64,000 nucleotides of DNA from Earliella scabrosa (taxonomy: Eukaryota > Basidiomycota > Agaricomycetes > Polyporales > Polyporaceae): assembly GCA_022605405.1 (NCBI GenBank), contig JABYQQ010000007.1, forward strand, positions 1,302,001-1,366,000. Direction: 5' to 3'. The notes beneath the pieces are model-generated. The model worked only from the letters and a program-made list of their open reading frames with translations, was not told the DNA's origin and made no database searches. This document shows positions 55,116 through 64,000 of this stretch, one piece after another. The position numbers were made by a program, and so were the translations under genes. Positions within the stretch are counted from its first letter, which is position 1, and every line of letters starts with the position of its first letter.

Positions 55116-58100
55116 CTAGACCTCCGGCGATGCCTGTAACGTAGACTCCAGCTTCTCCTTGACCTCGCGTATCTGGCGCTGGTGGTTCTCGATCTTCCAG
55201 GTAAGTCTTTTCTTCTGATCTTCAAGCTCATAGTGCTCGCGCTGGAGTTTGCGGTACTGAGAGCCTATGTGGCGGGAGCCTGAGAGGATGGGGTACGAGT
55301 GCCGCTTGCGCAGATACGCGTCTTGGCCAAGTCGGCGCGCGGGCCATCCTGTGTAGACACCACCCGACTCCGCGATCTCGCCGGAGGTGAGCAGGGTGTG
55401 CTCGAGCAACATGGAGCCGTCCTCCATGGACGCGCCCGACAATAGACGAGAGCCCGAGCGCATCGCGCAACTGCAATGGACGTCAGTGAGCGAAAGGTCT
55501 GCGGATATCAAAGAGGGCACGTACGATGAACCGATGGTCAGCTTGTTCAGCGAGAAGTTGCCGCGCGAGTTGATGTGCGCCACGACGGAGCAGTCGCCGA
55601 GCGCGACGCGATCCCCAAGCTCGACGAGGTCCGGCTCCGTCATCAGCCCAACGCGGCCGTCCGCGAAGATCGAGCAGTCCTTCCCAACCTTCGCCCCTAA
55701 TGCCCGTAGGTACCACGCGATGTATGCGGAACCGCTGATCGTACCGAGGATTCCACCATTACCGTATCCCCTGTACATGGGCTTCGAGAGAACGAGATGG
55801 AGCTGCCAGCGCTGGCAGTACGAGCTCTTGTCCCAGTCGTAACTGCCCTGCGCACGCCGACCGATGACGATCCACTTGGTGACGATGACCCACAAGAGGG
55901 CGATGATACCCTGGAGGCTGAGCGTAAGGATGAACCAGCACGAGATGAGGCCGAAGAGGACGAAGATCTGGCGGGGACCGGAGTGGAACAGCTGGAGCTC
56001 GGGAAGGTGTATCCTGAGGAGGTTGAGGATCTGCGTGCCGACGACCGCGGCGATAGACCAGTAGCCCGCGGATAGAACCGCGACGCAGAAATTGATGACG
56101 ACGAGCATGGAGTAGGGGAACACGAAGTACGGGGCTTCGCGCATGTAGAACGCGCGACCGAAGGGTGTGATGGTGGGGGTGTCGTCCTCGGCGTCCATCT
56201 TTCCCGTCTTGAAGCAAACCGCCTCTCCACGTTCAGAGCCCATCCAAACCGAGCCATCGGCGTACGTTGCGCCTCTCCGACTCAGCGTACCAGAGCCCAT
56301 GATGGCCCGCTTGCCCACGGTCGTTCCCGGCAGCAAGACGACGCGGTCCGCGATCATGGCTCCTGCCTTGACGACCACTCTCGCGGACCCAGTCCCGTCC
56401 GTGGTGAACACCTCCGAGCGTGACCCGAACACGACGTCGTCGCCAACCTCGAAAAGCTCCGGGTCTGGACAATACAGCCCAGAACCTGGCCAGTACACCC
56501 GCTTGCCGACCTTCGCGCCCATGCAGCGCCAGACGATGGACGTGACCTCGTAGTGTGACCCAATGATGTCGTATGCGCGTTTGATAGCTTCCTGGCTAAG
56601 AAGTGTCTGGTTAATGTAACGCCGTAGAAGCTCCCATTGCGACGCGTCGGCGGTAAGTCCCTCCCGCTGTAGCCCCATGAGACGCTTCAGAATGATGCCG
56701 AAGACGAGCTGCAGGACGGGCGGGAAGACAATCCGGACGATGCGCGCGACGCTGTGCCAAGCCACCCTGTTCGGCGAAGAGAACCACACGATGACGCGCT
56801 CGAGTGCGTTCAGGTTCCCAGTGGGCGCCGGCTGCGATAGGAGCCCGGCTAGCGCCCCAAACCAGGGCAGGTACGCGGCGAATTTGACCAGGAAGATGGC
56901 AGGTGCGGCGACGAAGACCTTCAGCGCCCAGTGTGGTTGTGGGACAGCCGCGCGGTTGTACTGCGCATGGCCGTCGGGCGACGGCTGGTCATGCGACGAC
57001 GCGTGAGGACCGTACGTAGCACCATCAGGAATGGCGGCGCCCGGTGAGAGCTGGGTGTAGGTGTTAACGGTCGCGCCGCGCCCGACGACGATAGGTTCCA
57101 AGCGGAAGCATCCGTCGCGCTCCACGCAGAAACCACGGACGAGCGCATTGTCTATCCGGCAGCTGTCGTGAAGAGTGAGGAGGTCGAACTCTCCGAGCTT
57201 GGCCTTGGGGTCTATACGCACGTCCTTACCAATGCGTGCGCCCAAGAGGCGGTAGTACAGAATCTGTAGAGACGGATGCATGGAAAAGATGCCGTGGCCG
57301 AAGATGCGAAGTACCTGGTTCGTGATCCACCAACGAAGATGGTAGTTGCTCCAGAAGCGATATGTCCCGGGCTTGTAGCGGCCGATGACTGTCCACTTGA
57401 ACGCGATCGCGAACAGGGGCATCACAATTCGTGTGGCCAGACGAGCACCGATAACGGCGGTGAGCAAGGAGCCAAGACGGTCCCAGTAGGTGCCGGTGAT
57501 GAAGTGTGTGAAGAGAGAAAGGATGTAAACAATGCCCGTCCAGGTGAACGCGACTTTCAGGGGATAGAGGAAAATGAAAGGAATGGCTTGTATAAGGAGT
57601 GACAGTGGATGGGTCTGACTGCGACCGTTCTCCTCGACGGGCACGCCGAACTCGAGTGCAGGGAGGTCCAGAGTGCTGGACTGCGACTTCTGCGAGGATG
57701 CGGTAGACGAGTGGATCGGAGTGTTCACAGCCGTCTTGTCGGCGGCGGACTGCTCCTCCGCGTCGATGAGGGAAGCGATACCATTGATCGTGCTATTGGT
57801 GAAAATGGAGGGAACGCGCACCGTTACCCCGGTCTCTTTTCGGATGAGATGCGCAAGACGCCCTAGAAGCAGAGAGTTACCGCCAAGGAGGAAGAAGTCG
57901 GTCGCACCAACTATCGAGGAAGGATCCTTGTCTAGGAGCTGGGCGACGATGTTCCGAACGACCAATGCGCGTGGATACAGGCTCGTTTCGGCTCGACGAG
58001 CAACCTCAGCTTCCATCGAATCCCAGTCAACGGAAAGGTCATCCTTCCTCGCTAGACGGCCGGTGAAGGCGTACAATGGGGATGGGATGGCGTAGCCCGG

Positions 58101-60214
58101 GATGACGGCCGCAAGGACGTCCACGATAGAGGTGACGAGGAGGTCACTCGAAGGGAGGAGCGCAACGAATGCCTCCGGGCTCCCGTCCTTCCGCAGCCGC
58201 ACTGCGACCTCATCAACGCCGCTAATCCTGGTGAGGGCCTTTTCGACAGCGGCGAGGTCCAGGGAAACAGGGGCACACGGGATAGGCTGGGAAAGTGGCG
58301 CATTTTTATCTGGGACAGCGGCCTCGAAGTGTCGGCGGATGGCAGGAGTTTCGTCCGTGAGACATTCAATTCCAAGGCGCTGAGCGAGTTTGATCCGCAG
58401 AGGCTTCCCGGCGTTGTTCTTGGGCAGATCGTTCATGTAGACAACCACGTAGGGCCACTTCGACGGATGGAGCTGCGACTTGAGCAAGTCAAGCAACTCG
58501 GAGAGGCCTATCCGAGGAAGGTCGGGGACAGGCACGATGACCACGCCTATAGTTTCTTGCAGAACATCGTGAGGGACAGAAAAAGCGATGGTGGCCTTGA
58601 CACGCATTCCTGCGACAGACATGATGGCCTCCTCGATCTCGAAAGGGGAGATGACTTCTCCGCCCTTGTTGATGATCTCCTTCGACCGACCGGTGATGTA
58701 CAGGTACCCATCCTCGTCCATGTAGCCAACATCTCCTGAGTCAAACCAGCCTTCGGAGGAGAACGCCGAGGTGTCTAGAGGCGCATCCGGGCCCGTCTCA
58801 TAACCGTCAAAGGTGGGAAGTCCGCGAACTGAAACCGCGCCGGTCGCACCCTGCGGAAGCTCTCGTTCCAAGTTGAATGGGTCACGGATGGAAAGATGAG
58901 GTCCGCATGCGAGACCGGAGCAGCCCGGACGTTCGAGAGCGTAGCTCGTCGGAGGGGAAGCAATGGGCATACACTCCGTCATCCCGTATGACGGCAGCAC
59001 TACGGCTCCGAAGGTCGCCTTCAATTGCTGAGCCAATGAAGGGAGGAGACCACCCGCGGCGTTCGCGATCATCCGGATGCTCGTATCACGTGTAGGCAGG
59101 ACTGACTCTGGCTTCGATCCAAGAATAGCGTGGTGCATTGTTGGCGCAGCGTAATACCTATGCATGTACGTGAGATGGGAGATAACTTGGACTGATGAGG
59201 GGTAAAGGCTTACCAGGTCGCCCCACGCACCCTTACAATGTTCCAGAACGCGGTACTATCGAAGCCCGGACACATGATAGCGCTCCCGCCAGAGAAGACA
59301 GGAGCCCAGAGATTTCGCACGATGCCGCCGACGTGAAAGAGAGGCATCATGTTCACTGCGAAACATGCAATGTATAAGTCATGCGATACTCGTCTCGATG
59401 TCGCAAGGAACTCACTGTTGACATCGTCATGTCGGAGGTCCCACGAGCGTATGACAGCACAAGTTCCGATGATGAGCGAGCGAAGAGTGTAAGGAACCAC
59501 CTATGAATACCGCGAAGGTTAGGGAGCAGTAGACAGCTGAAACGGGAAACCATTGACCTTCTTCTTGCCGCTCGTCCCTGATGTATGCAACACGAGCGAC
59601 TGATCGTACAGGCCGTGTGGCTGGGGAGGTACTTGGGCGGATTGTTGAACAACCGCCCACTCATCGTCTTCGTCGGCCTCGTTCAAGGCGGACATCTGGA
59701 AGAGCCCAGCTGGTCCATCTGAGTGTGGGTCGATGAAGATCACCTCGCAGCGGAGGTCATCCCTCAACCGCTTGAGCCCAAGCCTGTCCCTTGCGTCGGC
59801 AGTGGTGAGAATAGCCTTCGCACGAAGGCGAGTGGCATCCTCAAGGAGCTCGCCCGCAGTACATCCGGAGTTCACTGGAGCACAGGTGTGGTAGGTGGAT
59901 ACGGCGAGAAGAGCCACCGCGTTCTCCGGGCTTGTGGGAAGCGCGACGATGACACGATCGTTCGGCCCTAGCTGACCACGAAGGCCGGAGGTCGGGAGGG
60001 AGAACGCAGCTACGAAGCGGCGCAGCGCAGCATGGGAGAGAGGCGGGCGGGTCGATTCGGTGGACCAGATAGCTGGCGCGTCGGTGGAAGAGAGACAGTC
60101 AAGGAGTGTGGTGACGCGGCCGGAATCAGTGACCACCTGCGCGAGGTGTTCCCCGAGCGAGACATCGGGGGGAGGAACCGAGAGGTCTGAGAGGAATGCC
60201 AGTGGAATGGACAT
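55116..60214 (-). CDS. Pls/PosA-type NRPS-like synthetase (A-T-membrane/beta-helix)
   Basis: Five exons give about 1,623 residues. Exon 1 (60214-59558) starts MSIPLAFLSDLSVPPP. The adenylation domain (about 1-590) has the ATP-binding HTSGTSGKKK near residue 215, FHVGGI, YGMTEC and the catalytic Lys in NAGKPLRIKL near 543. Its ATWYYAAPTMHH phrase is closer to acyl-CoA synthetases than to classical NRPS domains. A carrier domain follows with LGGNSLLLGRL near residue 720, including the Ser that takes phosphopantetheine. The rest has repeated membrane segments and three left-handed beta-helix regions (near 900-990, 1160-1270, 1450-1560) with KWTVIGRYKPGTY, GARIGKDVR, GAKVGKRVYWPG and GAKVGKDCSIFADGRVG, then a coiled coil. 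This matches the Pls/PosA family (TIGR02353-type end). Bacterial members make poly-lysine or related homopolymers; the substrate here is unknown. The last intron is 54 nt and in frame. Confidence 0.9.
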
Positions 60215-62133
60215 GGTGCTGATGTGGAGAAGGGGCCCGGGGAGGGGCAGGATGGACGGTAGAACCGATATCGCCTGCGGCTTCCTTTATGGTGGAGAGG
60301 AATTGTGGTGTCCTAAAAGTATCGCTCGGATAGCACAGGGGTGCAAACTACAGGGTGCGGCCTCGCCCGCGACAACATGCTTCTGCAATGGATTGAGCGC
60401 CCGGTCGAGATTGACGTTGGGAAGGGTGGGCAAACGCGTAGGAAGGGCAAGCACATCCCGGTCGACCGGATTGTGTTTGAACAGCCCGGCGATAAGGTGG
60501 GCGAAACGAGAGGTATGAAAATTCTCGGAGGCGAATCAAAGACGGCTGCATATCCGCGACGCGCCCGGCGTGTAACTCGAACCGTCCGATGCACCTCCCA
60601 GAAGCCGTCATAATCGCTGTTGGCCAGATGCAATCTGCGCTTCAGCGCACGCAATGGTTTCCCGGGAGATCTGATGATTCATGGCGCAGGTCTCCGCAGA
60701 ATCGTGGACGAGCAGGGCTGCGTATTCCCATTCCGGCTGTATAAAGTTCGGGAGCGCGTCATTGGAAATCCCGCGTTTGGCCTCAAAGGGTCCTTCCTTA
60801 CCGATGGCTGTTGTGTCCGTGGCCTCGCGCGACCGCATAGCCGGCCATCCAAGTTCTTGCTCCGAGCTGGCACTCCATTCTTACTGCATCTATGACCGAA
60901 GGCAGGCGTAGAGCGCAGATCATCGTGGTGTTGCCTGTCGGTAGGTGGCCGTAAATTCGTCGCTGGCCGTCCACAACCAAGTCAGTCGCATGGGGAGGTA
61001 CACGGGAAGTATGCCATCCAATGACACGGACCGGGTTAGAACGCATCTGCCGTGCGACCATGGGTGGATCCTCGCACGAGCCAGAACAGACGGCGGCAGT
61101 ACACCGGCAGAAGTTGTTCTCGTCTTCGACTGACCGAGAGAGGACTCGAGGACGCCGTGGCCGCGGCGTGGCGGATGCATCTGCTGCCAAGCCTATCTCC
61201 AGCGTCCTGTGTTCAGGGTTCAACTTCTCGTTCCCAAGAGCCACAGTGATGACGACGCGCTTTCACATGACGGCGTCTACTAACACGCGGCATCTTGAAC
61301 AGGAAACGCGTTGGCCGATTCCATGTCTCTGTCGTGCCGTCACTGCGGTCCAGGGAGCGAACAACACAGAGAGCCACGAGGTGCAAAGAACGGGACCTAT
61401 CGAGCGTGCGGTCAGCGACAGAGCGCACGCCGTCCAAAACTAGGAAGCGACGCACTTCTTGTGGTATGATAGTATTTCATTGGCATGCATCGTAATCCCG
61501 GTAAACCCCGTTTTATCGGTTTCCGCTACAGTCAGCCTCATTGGTGAGATGACGGGCGCAACTATGAGCCGAACGGCTACATGACCGTGTCCATGGCCCG
61601 CATCTGTCACGGCGGGCGCAGCAACCGCACGTCGCGCTCAGCCCTGCAAATGGGTGGCGATGTAACCAGATAACCGGAGCGAAGTTGATGCTCCACAATT
61701 TGACCTAGATATTTGCCTTCTAGCGCAGATTCGGGGATTGCATACATAATCGAACCCAGTGAGGCGGTACTGCAGCTCGGTGCTTGAGCGGAGGCCGAAG
61801 AATGTGAACAGAGCAGTCAAGGTTCTGCGGACAATACACGGCGGTCCGTATCCTAGAGTACTGATAAAGCAGGTCTTCAATCGGAGCAGAAGTGGAGTCT
61901 AAATGAACGACGTACTCGAGAGGCCGGATAAGAGGCGTGAATGCGCATGTGAACTGACCAGGAACTGACTCTGCAGTGTGAGGTCTGGAACACGATGACA
62001 CGCATTGCAATATGGATACAAAACGTAGTTATGAGATTGCCTCATGCAGTCGATGACGTGTGGATGGACGTGCAACGGGAATGCATTGCTGGTGACGTAT
62101 GCATGCGCATATACAAAAAAGAAACTCACGCAT
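60215..62133. other. intergenic region, no supported gene
   Basis: No convincing gene in 1.9 kb. A minus-strand frame at 60798-61244 lacks an ATG start and shows no family features. The stretch includes the promoter of the Pls/PosA-like gene and the 3' flank of the thioredoxin gene. Confidence 0.5.
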
Positions 62134-62916
62134 TCAGCTCAAGTACCAGAAGACGAGGTATCCACCGAGGAGACAGAGCAACACCTTGACTTGAGGGTCG
62201 AGAGCCTGGAATGCCATGACCGCTCCGCCTGCTCCTGCTCCGCCAGAGCCGGCGTTCGAGGAACCGCCGCCAAGAGTCTGACCCTTGCCGGTGAAGGAAC
62301 CCGAAGAACCTCCTGTGCCTGTCGAGTGCCGGCGCAATGCGTCTTCGAGACCACTACGTACCATGTGAGTACCCAGATAACGTTACAATGGCGTAGTTGA
62401 GAGAACGTACGCTTTGTTAGCGCCACGAATCCTGTCTACTTCGGACGTTCCTTTCAGAAAGACGAAAGTAGGCCTGTCATATGTGAGAATGGACCAGCTC
62501 GGGGCGCGAGAGCACTCACATGGCCGTAACTCTATACTTGCTCGCAACATCCTTCGCTTGGTCGACGTCACACTTGATGAAGTTAACCTTCGGGTATTGC
62601 TTCGACAGGGCCTCGAAAGTCGGGGCAATCATATGGCAAGGTCCACACCTTGAGAACGTTAGCACTTTTCCTCCGACCCATGGAATGAAAGTACCAAGTG
62701 GCATGAAAGTCAATGACCTACAAGACCGCTCAGGAGCGCCTTCATGGCTGAGGTATGCGTGCTTACCGAAAGCTTGTCCTTCGACTTTGACAAGATGCCA
62801 TCGAGCTGGGTGGTGCTGTCGACGTGCGTGATAGACATGGCTCTTGAGAGAATTGTGGACTGACGAGGAAGCTGGCGAGGAATGAGAGCAGGACGAGTGA
62901 GAGTACGCAGGAGCAT
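62134..62916 (-). CDS. thioredoxin with C-terminal membrane anchor
   Basis: A thioredoxin domain joined to a Gly/Ser-rich linker and a C-terminal hydrophobic end. Two starts are possible: 62916 (MLLRTLTRPALIPRQL, Arg-rich, like a mitochondrial presequence) and 62838 (MSITHVDSTTQLDGIL, the usual thioredoxin start). The active site is WCGPC; an intron with a GTACTTTC donor falls inside the Trp codon, joining FHATW to CGPCHMIAPTFE. Other family marks are VNFIKCDVDQAKDVASKYRVTAMPTF, with the cis-Pro. After ANKAGLEDALRRH come about 30 Gly/Ser-rich residues and then LDPQVKVLLCLLGGYLVFWYLS, a tail-anchor-like helix at the very end. Four introns. The likely role is redox reduction at a membrane surface, perhaps mitochondrial outer membrane or ER. 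The promoter is shared with histone H4. Confidence 0.88.
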
Positions 62917-63171
62917 CGCGACCTGTTTCCGCGAGGGACTCGGACTTCGGTGCTCACGCAGTCGTGTCTCACACCGGCGTCTGTGTGACGCATTGACACG
63001 CGGCACGTGATGAGGCCAAACAAGTGCAAACGCGCGGGGTTTACAGTCAACGGAACGCGTTCGACGCGACTTGTTCTGCAACCACCACCTTCTGTCCTCT
63101 GAGCCACCGTCTCTGCGGCGCACCACCACCACACCTTCTACACTCACCTCTCAACACAACCTCTCTACAAC
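62917..63171. promoter_or_regulatory. divergent promoter between thioredoxin and histone H4
   Basis: Only 255 nt separate the two starts. The H4 side has a CACCACCACC-rich leader directly before the ATG. Confidence 0.5.

Positions 63172-64000
<829 letters not shown>

Noticed and set aside
60798..61244. 148-codon open frame on the minus strand
   Set aside because: It starts with GTG, has no family resemblance and no neighbouring exons.

Overview
The window looks like nuclear DNA of a filamentous basidiomycete, most likely an agaricomycete of polypore type. Genes are close together on both strands. Nearly all are cut by many 45-65 nt GT-AG introns with GTRNGT donors. The proteins resemble those of mushroom-forming fungi. 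No RNA gene, CRISPR array or intact transposon was recognised.

Layout. 1-5574 is a gene-poor block with no convincing coding sequence; it seems to hold old, diverged duplicated segments. 5575-13124 carries core genes: TFIID subunit TAF1 (-), a PA28-gamma-type proteasome activator (+) sharing a divergent promoter with TAF1, and the ribosome-assembly WD40 protein RRB1/GRWD1 (-). 13980-16195 is a tandem duplication of an MGST3-type MAPEG glutathione transferase gene, promoters included. 16573-22727 has a disordered protein (+), 5-hydroxyisourate hydrolase (-), a TBC-domain protein (+) and a 78-residue one-pass membrane protein (+). 23050-26924 is a divergent pair: rRNA-processing RRP1/Nop52 (-) and gamma-tubulin complex GCP4 (+). 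27343-37912 holds three members of a variable LRR-like family typical of basidiomycetes (+), with an unknown protein (-) and a NIPA magnesium transporter (-) between them. 38422-40225 is homocitrate synthase, the first enzyme of fungal lysine synthesis (+).

40893-46600 is the least explained coding region. Two paralogous genes of unknown function (-) keep the same three intron positions and the same C-terminal block, and a possible third, degraded gene lies beyond them. 47743-54069 has inorganic pyrophosphatase (+) and the pore-membrane nucleoporin POM152 (-). A ~400 bp inverted-repeat element sits just upstream of POM152. 55116-60214 is a ~1,623-residue Pls/PosA-type NRPS-like enzyme (-): adenylation domain, carrier domain, then membrane segments alternating with three left-handed beta-helix domains. 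This is the layout of bacterial epsilon-poly-lysine synthetases. The window closes with a membrane-anchored thioredoxin (-) and histone H4 (+), which share a promoter.

Most genes are unrelated housekeeping neighbours. The local relationships that can be seen are the tandem MAPEG pair, the dispersed LRR-like family, the unknown paralogue pair and four or five divergent promoters. The most interesting items are the Pls/PosA-like synthetase, the unknown paralogue pair, a TBC domain that appears to lack both catalytic fingers, a 5-nt microexon in the proteasome activator, and the conserved GC-AG intron in both MAPEG genes. Gene models were spliced by eye, so exact ends are reliable only where an entry says so.
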